Source of the DNA: Antrodiella citrinella
Lineage: Eukaryota; Basidiomycota; Agaricomycetes; Polyporales; Steccherinaceae
DNA: 64,000 nucleotides
Reading direction: 5' to 3'
Assembly (NCBI GenBank): GCA_004802725.1
Contig: SGPM01000042.1
Span: 58,292-122,291 of the forward strand
This document shows, piece by piece, positions 12,552 through 24,481 of this stretch. Position 1 is the stretch's first letter. Each line of letters begins with the position of its first letter. The translations under genes were made by a program, and so were the position numbers. The notes under the pieces are model-generated. The model made no database searches, was not told where the DNA came from, and saw only the letters and a program-made list of their open reading frames with translations.

Positions 12552-12782
12552 GGTCGTCGTTGGGGTCGGTGAGCTCACAACAAACGACAACGCGCTGGCC
12601 TCCGTATAATGTTGTTTGGTCGAAACAAACAGGATCCGGAAATTCCCGCTCACTCTCCCGATGTCCGTAGGCGGCGCTTGCCCATGCAAGTGCTACCATT
12701 AATAAATTTCACTCGATACACAGCAAAAATCATTACATAGAACTGAGGCTACAAAATACAGGTTACAAAAATGAACACCATG

Positions 12783-15700
12783 TTATATCATAAGCAACCA
12801 CTTCATGACCCCTTCTCGAGCACTCCTGGTCTTGGGTGGTTTCTCTGGCTCGGGGACGTGATGTCGCTCGAACGTCATCTCCTCTAGCTTGACCATCTTC
12901 GTGCGATGGATGAGCTTGTATCCAAATGTGAGCAGAATGAAGAATGGCTACCAAAGTTGATCAGGGTTTCAAGGAACGAGGCCGGGGAAAAAACGTACAA
13001 TTGGAATATAAGATGAGAGGAACGTGGATATCACTTCATCCGGAACCTTGCTGCCCTCTTTTCCTGGTATGTCCGCTGGAGGACTTGTCAGATATACCAT
13101 CAACGTGCCGATCCGGAGCAGCAAGAACTTACCAATCCTCCACCCACTGTGCACGAAGACGGACCTGAATTTGGAGACATTAATCACGCAGCACCGTACA
13201 AGATCAGCATCAAGACGACGTACCACCCGTTCGTGAACAGAACGATCATACAAGAACCAAAAGCGTACCAAGCCAGCTAAGGAGCCCTCATCAGCATACT
13301 AGCTCGCAAGATGCATATCATGATGCTACTCACATATGGCTGGCCCCAGTGCCTATGTTCTCGAATCTTGTCGATTTGCGCAATTACTTCTTGTGCATGA
13401 GGGTCATGATTGACATCTGGCCTGTACTTTCTCTCGGCATAGGAGGTGCCTTGGTGCCATCTGCAAATACTTGAGCATTCTCCGATGCATGATGTATGAT
13501 AGCGGAGATTACATACCGGATGTAGGTGAACAGAATGCCGACCCATGACTGCAGCGACGCTACGCTGGCCACCGCGACGAGCCAGTTGAAAGCCTGTCCG
13601 GTACACCTCATGGTCAGTTTCGAGGTTGAAAGTGGATAGCAAACAAGACTTACAGTCTCAGCCGTGTTCCCAGTAGCTGACCCAAGGAAGCTGAGCAGGC
13701 CCACTGACGCAGAAAAGAGCACTGCGTACAACGGTAATACAAACTTAGGCTCATACCTATGAGTCGCACCCGTAGCCTCCATATCGTCCGACTCGCGGCT
13801 CTCCCGAGCGAACTCACCACTAGCATTAGGTGAAACTTCAACAACCTCCACATGCACAGCTCCGTCTTCGTCCTTGCCCATTTCGGACAGCTGAGGTGTC
13901 GGACTGAAACTCGAGGACTCAGGTGTCGCGGCCCAGAAGTCGTAGAGCGCGTCTGGAGATCCAAGCAAAGGGAATGAGACTTCGTTGTCTTTTCGAGTCC
14001 GATACGGATCCTCGTGAAAATCCGGTAACGATTCATGAGTTATGTTTATGACCGGAGGAGACTCTTCGTCGTCGCTTTCTGTATCTGTGAGCTCGTCCTC
14101 TGACTCTACGTGCTGCGGCCGGCGGTACGGATATCGAATAAGAGATGCCAAGAACTGAGGTGCGTGGTGGCACCGTGCGAGGAAGAATAGGAAGCGACTG
14201 CTGATGTAGACGTCTGACGCAGCCGCAGACCAAGCAGAAAGGAGGACAGCGGCGTTGATGATGTGGGGAAGCTGTTACAGTTGCTGGCATAATATATCAG
14301 TGTGTAAGTCTCATAAGCCGGGGTACACATACGCCTTTGATTCCAGCTATGTCCAGTGCTATCACAAAAGGAGAAGACCTCACATCCTTCTCCGTGTCCG
14401 AAAGTCCGAGTCGAGGATCGCTGGCTGGGACAAGTAAGCCTGCACAAAAAATGCTGCCCACGTAGAATACCGTGCTGCAAAATTTTGTTCAAAGAACTGT
14501 GTGGCAACAGGTTATAGGGTGGTTGGTGAACGCACATACGGATCCAGACTCTCTGCAATGCTCGAGGGACATTCTGTATTGACGATGTCAAGTGGACGTT
14601 TTCACAACAGTAGCATAATGACTGCTTACTCGTGATGCATCAATGACCTCTCCTGCAGCCTGTGCATACTAGGTTATTATTGTGCGTGCCCCAGTCAAAA
14701 CATCGTACTCACAATACCTGGAACCTCGGACCCGAAGAAAGAGAAACTTGCTTGCATGAGCACAGCCCAGAATCCAAGAAAGCGACCCAGGCCGCCTTGT
14801 ATGCCCAAGTAGTTGACCCCAAAAGGCTGCTTCCAATTGCTAAAACCGATAAATCTATTTGGTTTCAGCGCACATAATTATTCCCGAAACTTTCAAGGGA
14901 CACTCACCCTTCTTTCCCGGCGCCCAGATCGATTACGAGCGAGACAATGACTGCTGCAACCTCAGTATATGGGAGCACAGTACCACAAGCAGACTTACTG
15001 ATGAAAACTATCGTAAGGACCTTGATTGTTGACAGCCAGAATTCAAACTCGCCATACACTCGAGACGGGAAGCAGTTAATGCCCGTAGCTAGAACAAGCT
15101 GCGAGCCGGTCAAATCCAATCACATGCCAAAGACTGCCCTAGTTTCGCTCACAAAGATGCCAGACCAAACGGCAGGACTGCACCATTTGACGTCAATTAT
15201 TGTATATCCAACTTACACTGCGAACACTCACGAAATGCGCTGCTGTCTGTCCCAGAATTGAACGAGAATCGCTGCGGCTGCGATCTCAGTTGCTACACAT
15301 CACGATTCAGGGCGTCAGAACTTTCAAATAGCAGCTCCACCACTCACGCGTACTCACGCAGTGTTACGCTCCAGTTATACCATGCTGCCCATCCAAGAGA
15401 GAATCCGACCGCTGGATCAACATACAAGTCAGCCAGACCGACCACACCACCAACATTGGGGCTAATGAAACGAGTGTCAATTTGAGCTCGAACTGTGTAA
15501 CAAGAACTTTGAGCGACTCACAGGAAAGCTATCATTTCACCCACTGATACACAAAGGCAGTACACGACAGTGCCGATGACTAAATAACCCAGTAGTGCCC
15601 CAATGGGCCCGCCATTCTTCAGAGCTGCCTGAAACAATCAACAAGACTCCCGTTTCGCTTCAGCACGCATGAGACGCAAGAACAAGATACTCACGGCGGA

Positions 15701-16023
15701 TCCCAAAAACAGGCCTGTTCCGATCACCCCACCGATGGAAATCATTCCAACTACGCCACGTCCAGTCAACATCCCACAGCCCAACCACACTCGTTCAGAG
15801 GAAATGACTCACTATGTCTCCGAGATAATTGGGGTGGCAGGTCCTGCCGGATATTCTCCCATCGCTGCTGGAATTGAGTAACACGTATGCCCTGTCGCAA
15901 AAGCCTAGAAGGGCGAATGGGAGGGGTCTGAAAAGCGACTCTTGGAGTAGCTCCTGGGCGTGCTAGCGGTCGAGCACGAATAATGTTTGTGCCAAGGTCG
16001 GGCACTCGAAACGCGGAGGGCAT
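12783..16023 (-). CDS. Amino-acid permease (APC/AAP family) with a large cytoplasmic-loop insertion
   Basis: A gene with many exons. A cytosolic N-terminus of about 70 residues (start 16021-16023) leads into a transporter core carrying AAP hallmarks: an IGGVIGTGLFLGSA-like first helix, NGGPIGALLGYL, VGFSLGWAAWYNW, FGVNYLGIQGGLGRFLG with FFGSEVPGI, and VPRALQRVWIR. The C-terminus ends HHVPEPEKPPKTRSA... at TAA 12783-12785. About 125 acidic, Ser-rich residues (roughly 13740-14140) are inserted between FLFFLARCHHAP and the helix starting KFVLPLYAVLFSASVG. That site corresponds to the normally short cytoplasmic loop between helices 8 and 9 of AAPs. The protein should be a plasma-membrane amino-acid:proton symporter. 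A sensor role like Ssy1 is possible but unproven. Exact splice sites were not all resolved. Confidence 0.85.
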
Positions 16024-16713
16024 GACGAGCGATCGATAGATTCGAAGAAGTAGTTAGAAACTACCAGGTTCTCTTATCCGTTTGGGACAATATCGCAAAG
16101 AGAAGCAATAGTAGCGGGGTAAAGGACAACTTGAATATAATCATCTCAGCTGCTGGATGAAGGAAGGTACTCATTCAAAATGCTATTACCAAAGCGCTCC
16201 GAGCCAGATCAACATCATTCGAATTCATATCTCCGACAACGACCGCCGACAAGGACAGCCAAAGGACAGCCAAAGGACCTGCGCAACTTTGTCCGGGGCT
16301 CCTCTCTTCAAAGAACCTACTTGGGAATACTTTCACCCTCTGGCGAACTAGGTGGAATGCTGTTCTCACATACTACATCAACTCCGAGCTCGCCGCCGAT
16401 GCTCCGATCCAGTCCAACGAGCCTGCAGCTCCAATCGAGGTTTGGAATGCGCACAATCAGCTCAGAGCGTGCAAACCTTGGTAAACATGAGACACAAGCT
16501 ATGTTGAATCTGGCGATGCCATCAAGTGCCTGTGGGGTCCCAACCTTTTCATTCATCGAGATCTCCGTACTTGGATCAGGGACCACGAAGTGAGGCGGTT
16601 GAACCTTGTCGGCGTATCGCCTTGTTGTCAACCTCAAGATAAACCTCTCGCTCACAGTCTTGTCTTTCACGCCCTCATTTCAACACGCTTCATGATTCTC
16701 GTCTACTCGCACA
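16024..16713. promoter_or_regulatory. Divergent intergenic region
   Basis: This is 690 bp between two divergent membrane-protein genes, so it must contain both promoters. A short tandem repeat (GACAGCCAAAG) occurs at about 16254-16275. Open frames on both strands look like chance. No operator can be named. Confidence 0.45.
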
Positions 16714-18491
16714 ATGCTGCCTCTCTCCTCAGATTTTCTGGGTAACTCAACGTTCGCTGCGATAGAATGCGCTAGTAACCAGATGTCTTGCAGCGCGATA
16801 TGTGCAAACACGGATCTAGCGGGAATCGGAGTGAGGATAGCGTTTTACGCTCAGAGCGTCATGAATAGTGGGTCGTGTGCCAGCCATTTACGAGGAAGCG
16901 CTGACCAAGATCTGTTAGCCTTGCTGGTGGTTCTCTCGCCCCGAGATTCGGTGCCCAGTGCGTGGGCAGCCACACTTCTGACAGGGTCGCTCATTATCGC
17001 TGCCATTGTACAGAAAACCAGACAGTCGTTGACCTTACACCATGCTACCCTTGTTCTCAAGTACGTTGCTATGCTCATGTGCATAAATCTCATGAATAAT
17101 CCTGGTTGACCTCACTTTCATAGCTTTGCGACGCTCTCATGCATCAGCTCTCTCGCAGCCGCTCCTATGCTGCCTATCTGGAGACTGCGTCCAGAAGAGT
17201 TCTACAGCGAGGAGCTGAAGAGATATGCCCTAATGGGCGCCGACGGCAAGGAAGAATATAATGTCCTCGGAAGCGTGGTCTATATCAACAGAAATAAGAA
17301 GAAGATCAAGACAGCCCAGATGCGGGGGCGCGTTGTCCTCTCGCTTGCTATCCTCACTCAAGTGCGTCCGCTTCATTGTCCTCACCCTGTGGGCATAGCT
17401 TACCGCTTACATAGGTCGTGCTCCAATGGACGTGGGGTATTCTCATGTTCGTCTCCTCGTCGTATAGTGGAGAGTACTGCAGCGGCGAAACGAAGCTTCT
17501 GTTCTTCCTCGTCCCCTTCAAAGGCAGTCAACTTGACATCAGCGAAGGATGGACGTTCGCAGTCTGGCCCGTCTGGCTACTGTTCTCGCTCGGTATCACC
17601 ATGTCTCTTACCATCATCCTTGCACTTTCGAGCCCTAGCAGAGCACACGACGAAGGGAGTACAGGCATGTCCTCTACCAGTGTAGCGACAGCGACAACAC
17701 CAGTTTTTATGGGTTTAGTTCATTTGACGTTCAGTGGATTTCCAGCGTGGAGTGATCGACCTAAACAACTCATCTTCTGGGGTCACGTTTTGGCCTCTGC
17801 GTTATGGTTGTTGTTCCTCATCTGTACGTTTCCAGTTTCACATAATCTGTTTATCTACTCAGGGATGATTTGTCTGCATAGCATCAGAACTGCAACGAAC
17901 AATCAATCCCATCTTCGAGGGAGAGAATGATTTCGGAGGGTTCGGTCAAGTACGCTCCCTCTGTACCGCTCGAACAGCCAACTCTGATCACTTCATCGTT
18001 CGTTGTAGGTCACCGCCGTACTGCTATCTCTCGCACCGGCTTGGTCTCTCACTATAGCCATCTACAAGTACCCGTCTCGCCGCAAACGAGAAGAGCGTCA
18101 CAGGCTGCGCGCTGCCGCCCAGCGCGAACGCTCACGTGAGCGCGGTGAATCCGTCTTGTGCGAGGACCGTGCTAGCGTACTTCTACACAACGCATCACCG
18201 AAGCACTCTCCAAAAGCCTTTGCACACAGTCGCGCGACGACGACTGGGTCCACCGTTGTTGGAGAGGAATACGAGATGGGCGAGCAGAGACCGACGAGGA
18301 TACCAGTGATCGAGGCAGCTATGGATCGCGGCAGGAGTCGAACGGAGCGACAAACGAATGGGAGTGATGCAAGTCAGAGTGTTACTGACAGAATGACTCG
18401 GCGTCCACATCGCACAGAGCAGGTGGTGACGATTCCGTCTCCGGACATGGGATTGGACTCGGAGATGTTTATGCATTATCAAGTACGCTAA
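16714..18491 (+). CDS. Polytopic integral membrane protein of unknown function
   Basis: A multi-exon gene. After a short Cys-containing N-terminus comes DLAGIGVRIAFYAQSVMN, an opening seen in fungal integral-membrane proteins of unknown function. A 51-bp intron after SVMN joins to TLLVVLSPRDS. Further hydrophobic spans are AATLLTGSLIIAAIVQ, ATLSCISSLAAAP, VVLSLAILTQVV, TFAVWPVWLLFSLGITMSL and ASALWLLFLI, making about six to seven membrane passes. The final exon encodes a long soluble, Arg/Ser-rich tail (KYPSRRKREERHRLRAAAQ, then a Ser/Thr-rich region) ending at TAA 18489-18491. It lies head-to-head with the amino-acid permease. I do not recognise a function. The tail looks cytosolic and possibly phosphorylated. 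Confidence 0.75.
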
Positions 18492-20104
18492 GTACTACAT
18501 ATCTTATTGACATTGTATCTTATTTCATTTTTCATTGTTTGTCTCGTTCATTCCAAACTCCTCGGTCAGTCCTCACTAGGTGTAAATCTATTCCCTGTAA
18601 CATGATCATTCACTGCGGTTGATTCAACGAAAGAAGTTCTGAGTATGTTCGGCAGACACTGAACCGACTCGAAACTGAAGAATCACTTAAGACGCTAATG
18701 AATCGAAGTATTTCGGACCTAACATTATGTATCTTCACGCTTTCTTCAGAGCTTGAATGCGGACTGTGTTCAGCGAATCTTTGGATGCCTCGTGAAATCT
18801 TCGGTACCTTTCTGCCCCTCCGAAATCACACCAGAATGGTCTGAACATAGTATGAAGATTTCTGAATAAACTCTGAAATATCTACAACAATCTGCTACGC
18901 TCGTTGGTGACTAGTGCCCCCCCTGCCCCTGGTCCTCGGACCTCCCACATCGACGATCAACAAGGCAACACGCGCTGATAACTGAACGGCTAAGCGGGTG
19001 AATCACAGTCGAGAGACATGCGCCCAGTGGTTCAGAAATGGCCCAAGTTGCAGCCATGAAAGACACTCATGATCGTCGAGTGAGGCGGCGAGCTGCGGAC
19101 CAGGAGCGGTGTAGGTCGTCCACGATCTACACGCGTGTGGCCATGAGCGAGGCAGAACGGCCAGAATAAGATACAATCATATACTCACCTCCGCGTGAAT
19201 CTGACTCGAGGCAGAAGTAAAAAAGACATTGGCTGCGAAAGAATTTAGAAACTATGATAAATTGTAACTCACGACGAAATGGCTCCTCGTGCTCAAGAGC
19301 TCCGCACCTGCGAACAAGTCTCTGTCCAGACCACAGCCTGTGGATCCCTGTATCCAGATGACGGCCTGTGATCCTTGTAGGTATGAACGCGCGCGTGCCA
19401 GAATCGTGGGGATCAAATCTACGCATGCCCCATACATCAGTTCTAGGCGTACTTGACGTGCCTGAGGTGCGCGGAGAGTGTACGAGGGTTGCCCTCTCTT
19501 CCCGACGTCAAGCTCGCACATACCCGCTGCGAGACGTTACACGCAACGAGCTCGGTCTGGTGAGCCTTAGGCCGCTGGCAAATGGGGAGACTCCGGGGGG
19601 AAAGCTGAGACGACGCGGAGAGCACCAAGTCTCGCTTTAAGTGGTCATGCACGGTACTGGAGGAGGAGGAGGAGGAGGATATATTCCGGTTAGGTCCCAT
19701 CAGAAACACCGGTTTGCTTTTCCGTTTACTGGTGATGACGTATGCTTGTGGGTTGACGGCAGCGACCGTCTCAGTCACCACATCGTATTCGTCGGAAAGT
19801 GTTATGAGTCTGGGCAATAATGTTAGGTCCGGAACACACAAACAAATCAGTTCTGGGTACACTTACAATCTTCTGAGATCAAGATGCCGAAAGACAGCAT
19901 ACGTAGGCGACGAAGATATTGCGAAGACTGGGACGAGTCGTTGTTCAGAGAAAAGCATGAAGATGCAGCGAACATTCAACGAGACGCCGAACGCACTTGC
20001 ATCATTCGGCGAATCTCCCGCGCCAAAGAAAACAGCGCAACCGTAGTGATTGAAACACACTGTTTTGGGAGGTAATAGGCAACGGTATAAGCTAAATAAG
20101 TATC
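18492..20104. other. Mostly unassigned stretch upstream of the tRNA
   Basis: Positions 18492-19100 look non-coding. On the minus strand, 19127-20058 has overlapping frames, including one with SDEYDVVTETVAAVNPQAYV followed by a Ser run encoded by a GGA/GAG microsatellite (about 19660-19680). A start near 20058 and an intron near 19820-19865 can be proposed. No family is recognisable and the frames do not join cleanly, so I do not call a gene. Confidence 0.35.
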
Positions 20105-20200
20105 TGCCCCATGGCTGAGTTGGTTACAGCGTCCGACTGTTAAATTCACCTGTCAATTCAGCGTCATCGGAAGGTCGTGAGTTCGAGCCTCACTGGGGCA
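20105..20200 (+). tRNA. tRNA-Asn (anticodon GTT), intron-containing
   Basis: A full cloverleaf is visible. The 7-bp acceptor stem is TGCCCCA/TGGGGCA. The D-arm contains an A-box TGGCTGAGTTGG. The anticodon stem is TCCGA/TCGGA with loop CTGTTAA, anticodon GTT at 20139-20141. The T-arm is GTGAG TTCGAGC CTCAC. A 23-nt intron (20143-20165) sits at the canonical position, one base 3' of the anticodon, leaving a 73-nt mature RNA before CCA addition. The core closely resembles yeast tRNA-Asn. A run of five T follows at 20204-20208 as a Pol III terminator. Confidence 0.95.
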
Positions 20201-20203
20201 GAG

Positions 20204-20208
20204 TTTTT
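20204..20208 (+). terminator. Pol III T-run terminator
   Basis: TTTTT lies three bases after the tRNA-Asn 3' end, as expected for RNA polymerase III termination. Confidence 0.75.
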
Positions 20209-20902
20209 GCTGTATTTTCGTTGTGGACATTGTTTTTAGCAATTTTTCCCTGACATCCTGTCCGCTCACAAGGTTGTACACTTTGAGCAGCACAATCGGA
20301 TCCGCGTTATGTATCCAGTGCAGATACCTCGGCGATATGGTGGGTTCGAGGATCTGTTTATTTGCTTCTCTAATCGTATGACTGCGAACTCGTGCTCGGA
20401 TGGATGCAAACGTATATACACGGCTGCCTGAGTAGCCGTTCCAATCTGGGCACAATTCACTTCCAGGCCAACCGGTATTGCCACTCACGATTCGCCAGAC
20501 GACAGTTTCTCTACTGGCCGTGGTTCGTAGTCTCAAATCAAAACCGTCCACGCGTGAGGGGAGGGCGCTTGAGGGTTTCCAAATTAACCCCTTACATAAC
20601 CTAAACGTAAAATAACAAGTTCGTTTCTTCTTCCACTCACTCACATCCATCCGTATTTCCACTCTGTGCGAAACCTCTCTCAGACTCGAGGGAACACTTC
20701 GACGAAGCAAAGCTTACTAGAAAGTCTTCGAATCCGCAGCCTGCCAGACCCGGGACTCTCTTTTCAATCTCAATTTCATGTGGCAGCCTGAGCGTTGCCA
20801 CAATGCCAAGAAATATTTTCCCTCAGATTCTTGTGCACACTATCCATGTATAGCTGATCCTCGCAAGGTCGTGTCACCAAGGCACCTGCATCACTTGTTG
20901 AG

Positions 20903-21198
20903 ATGTCGCAGTCGCACTCTGCCACGCTTGACACTGATGCTTTGATCTCTCAACAAAATCTTCTTGTGCAGACGTGCTTCTCGTGGGTATGTTCCACTAC
21001 TCTGTTTTGGTACTCATCGATGTCTTTTCGACGCAGAAGTGCTCGTGGACACGTTACAGTGGCTCTCCGCGCTTCCCGGAAGGGGAAGAGGCCACATTCA
21101 CATCCGTCTCCGTCTCCGGGCGAGCTCGAGCCTCAGCACAAGGTCTGGCGCAACAGTCAACCTTCGCCACTGCCACATCGACGTTGTTAAAGTCGTAA
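20903..21198 (+). CDS. Possible small two-exon protein
   Basis: An ATG at 20903 opens 28 codons (MSQSHSATLDTD...TCFSW). They end at a GTATGT donor (20987) and join in phase 0 to 21037-21198 after a CAG acceptor. The predicted protein has 81 residues and a Ser/Ala/Arg-rich C-terminus, with no recognisable domain. Another frame of the second exon is also open and longer, so the product is uncertain. It could be a chance frame. Confidence 0.25.
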
Positions 21199-21619
21199 TC
21201 TTTGGACGCCACCGGAGACATGTCATCTCTATGACGATACGTCCAGCCCTCTACTACAGGGATGACTGACTGGTGTCTCTTCACCTGCTGCTCAGGCTCT
21301 GGTTGCTGCGTTATATTTGACCAGGCCCTCATCAGGCATGAGAACCCCGTTTCTCGGCCCTCAATCTGCCTCCTCCGAGCTCTTCCTTCCTGCGCCAAAG
21401 TCTTGGCCATGTCAGCAACTTGAAAGGGCTGGGGAGTATATCATGAAACTGTTCTCCCCGTTGACACTGGCATCGATGATGGTGACCTTTCAATGAAGCT
21501 TGGGCTTCTTCGTAGTTCTTTGCGTAAATGACATGTGCCTATCAGTGAGATGCTTGATAAAGAGCTGTGTTGGGTTTCTAGAGGACACGACTTTCTGGTC
21601 ACCTTTTTTCTCGATCGTT

Positions 21620-22951
21620 ATGGATAGTCCGCCGCCATTGCCCAACCCTCTGACCCCCTTGGCCTGGTTGCCACCTGGTGTCGCTTCGCAGCTCGAGGCG
21701 TCCAGGTATCTCTATGCCGCCACTATGGGGGTATGTGTCCCTTAGTATTTGTCACCCTCGAGTGATATTGACTTGTTCTTTGTTTTTGAAGGCATGGCTG
21801 TGGGACACTTTCATGTCGTTCCCTGAAGATTTTTTGATGTTCAGGGATCATGCAGTTCGGATCTCCGACGTCGTGTACATACTAGCACGGTAAGTAATGT
21901 CACAATCTACTACCACCCTACGATAGTTCGCTGATGAGTTGCAGGCTTGCGTCGTTCGGATTCATCACAGCCTCGCTCATCTTCCAAGGTATGCACACCT
22001 CAGAAGTATCGCATACATACAGACCACTGACACGATTTAACATTGACAGTCGCGTCCGTTCCCAGCTGCCACCAACTCGCGAAAGCGATCGGCTGGCTCG
22101 CCGCACTCGCTTTCCCCCTCAACTCGCTCCTCTTCTTCTTCCGCGTGCGCGCCGTCTTCTACAAACACCCGCTCATTATCGCGTTCTTCGCCCTGTCGTG
22201 GCTCGCGACGCTCGGCGGGTCCCTCACAGCCCCGTTCGCGGTTGACGGCGTGCACATCGGGTCAACGCAGAATTGCGTGAACTCGAACGTGAAGTCGTTC
22301 GGGTCGGCGGGGATCATCGCGACGGCGGTGAATGACACACTTGTGTTTTTGGCGATCTCGGCGCAGTTGGTGATGTATACGTTGGCGGATACGTGGGCGG
22401 CGAGGGTGAAGGCGTTCATGAAGGGACAGGGACTCGGGAAGGTGTCAAAGACGCTCTTGCAGTCGGGACAACTCTACTACATGTACGTTCTTCACTCCAC
22501 CTCAGTCACAAGAACGAAAATGGCGTACTGAACATTGGGCGTTGCGTTGCGTAGGGCGACTGTAGGCATGAACCTCGTCGCAGCCGTCGTGATCCTCACG
22601 CCCTCCGTCCCGCCCGTCCTCCGCGCCATGTTCTCCATCCCGAACGTCGCGCTCCAAAACGTGATGGCGTGCCGCGTGTACCGCCAGCTCAAGCTCGGGC
22701 TCATCCGAGAGCAGGCGAGCCCCGTCACGGTGCAGTTCACTACGCGCTCACAGGGCGTGGTGACGACGACGACGAAGCATGGTGGGCACGTTGAGCACTA
22801 TGGGGACCACTATGGGAGACAGGGAGAGATCTCATTGCATAACATGTCGACGACTTCGAGGGGGGTGCTTGTGGATATTGATCGCGAGGTGGAGGTGACG
22901 GTGGATGATACCCCGAGTAATAAGAGTTGGAAGGTCCCGGATCTGGCTTGA
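21620..22951 (+). CDS. DUF6533-like seven-helix fungal membrane protein
   Basis: Five exons, 21620-21730, 21792-21889, 21945-21988, 22050-22482 and 22555-22951, encode 360 residues with consistent phases. The N-terminal YLYAATMGAWLWDTFMSFPE, with a charged Phe-Pro-Glu after the first helix, is typical of the DUF6533 group of agaricomycete membrane proteins. Hydrophobic spans follow at IGWLAALAFPLNSLLFFFRV, PLIIAFFALSWLATLGGSL, NDTLVFLAISAQLVMYTLA and NLVAAVVILTPSVPPVL. The short soluble C-tail contains Thr- and His-rich segments. The family has no established function; a receptor-like role has been proposed only by topology. Local GC content is high in exons 4-5. Confidence 0.8.
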
Positions 22952-23296
22952 GTAGGTATGGAAAGGGAGGATTTGAGAGTGAATTGTTGTAATTTCTTTT
23001 CCCTCTTGGAGCTTGGGATTCTGACGAGATTTATACTAGCCTGTGCACTGTGTACAGTATTTTCTGCTTGGTGCTTACCTGTACTATACCTGTTGCGAAC
23101 ATGTCCTTCTATCCACGGCAGTATCGAACGTTTAGAGAATTGAAATCCAATCGTTAGTGCATGTTCAGCACAAATCAAAACCAGATTCACCCAGGTCGAC
23201 GTCAAGGAGACAAAACATTCATTCGTACACTATTATGAATACATTTACTGTGCACTATCGGGGTATGCAAGGTCACCTTCACAGCCAACGAGCCAT
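22952..23296. other. Convergent intergenic region
   Basis: This 345 bp lies between two gene 3' ends. It presumably holds both 3' UTRs, and nothing else is seen. Confidence 0.5.
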
Positions 23297-23950
23297 TCAG
23301 TCGGAGAACGAAGAACCCGTCGACGTTGGGGCACTCGTAACACCCGCATCCTGGAGGCGCTGCTTAGCACGGTTGCGCGCAATATCCTCGTAGTCGCCGG
23401 TCTGGCTGGCGGGGTTCACGAGCGTGCCGGTGGGTACGATAGGGTCCGTCGGATCGGTAGGATCGGTGGTGGTGGTGGTGGTGACACCACCGGTAACAGT
23501 GGTGCCCGGGGTGGTACTCACAGTGCCAGTAGCGGGGTTGATTTCAGTGACAGAACCGGTAGTGCTGGTACCGTCGGTACCTGCGACATCTGCAAGGCTG
23601 TAGTCAGCACCGAAAATTACGATCTGTCAAATAACGGTGACTTACCTGAGCCTGAGGACTCAGTGACAGTTCCTCCACTGCTGTTCGTCACGCTTCCACC
23701 AGCAGACGAACCAGCACCGCGGCTGGTCGCTCTCTGGCGACGGTAGAGTACGTGGGCGGCATCTGCGCAAAACATTATGTGAGGACCTATCGAAGCGAAG
23801 AAGAAGAAAAAACGAACCTCTTTTCCACACTGGAAGTTCGTACCGGTCGTACGCCACCGCGTCCGCATCAAAAACAGCTGGCGCTGCGACGGCGAAAAGG
23901 GAGCTTGCCGCAACAGCGACGATGAGGGAGGCAAAGAAAGATGAGCGCAT
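23297..23950 (-). CDS. Small secreted Thr/Pro/Asp-rich protein
   Basis: Three exons, 23818-23950, 23646-23762 and 23297-23589, all with phase-1 or phase-0 compatible joins, give 180 residues. The N-terminus is a clear signal peptide (MRSSFFASLIVAVAASSLFA, then VAAPA). Basic sites follow (VWKRD, YRRQR), then a Ser/Gly-rich stretch, then a low-complexity region with a run of six Thr, DPTDPTDP and VPTGTL, and a final segment YEDIARNRAKQRLQDAG. There is no GPI-type hydrophobic tail. It looks secreted and heavily O-glycosylated, and the basic sites could be processed. The function is unknown. Confidence 0.75.
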
Positions 23951-24481
23951 ATTGAATGGGGAGGTAGTGCAGAATAGTACGGTGGTTAGTATTTCTTGGA
24001 ATGCGAGTCTTGAGTAGAGCACCACCGTATATATACGTAGTGTTGAAGAGCACAGTAAATTGGTCGGGATGTTGTCATTGCGGAAGAAACTGCAGCAGAC
24101 GCGTTGTTCCTGGAGAATGGCCGTGTTCGTCAATCCATTCCGGAGGGTTGGCATGTCGTTCCACCAGCGGATACAGCCGGCTGACTTCAACCGGCGGGAC
24201 CGTGCAACGGAATGGAGACGACTGTTATTCTGTGTCCGGCCATATGGCATGATAGTGCGGAACAGGACACCTTTCAAGGATCAAGGATGTCCCGGGCACA
24301 TTTCAATCCGGACTGTATCGAGGACAGAAACTCACTATCACCAGCCTCCGTCCTTGGCATCGTGGGGTGACGATGGAAGAAAGACGTGCTCCCGCTCCCG
24401 CCCTTCCATATAAGGAGTCCGACATAAGCAGGAGCATCACTTCCCACGGGCCGGCATTCTCCGAAGAATACGTCGTTTGGG
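23951..24481. promoter_or_regulatory. Upstream region of the secreted-protein gene
   Basis: A TATATATA stretch at about 24030 lies some 80 bp upstream of the start at 23950 and may be its core promoter. No gene is seen. The MITE lies immediately beyond. Confidence 0.4.

Noticed and set aside
20153..20710. 185-codon minus-strand open frame overlapping the tRNA
   Set aside because: Its end runs antisense through the tRNA-Asn gene and the rest has no recognisable content.
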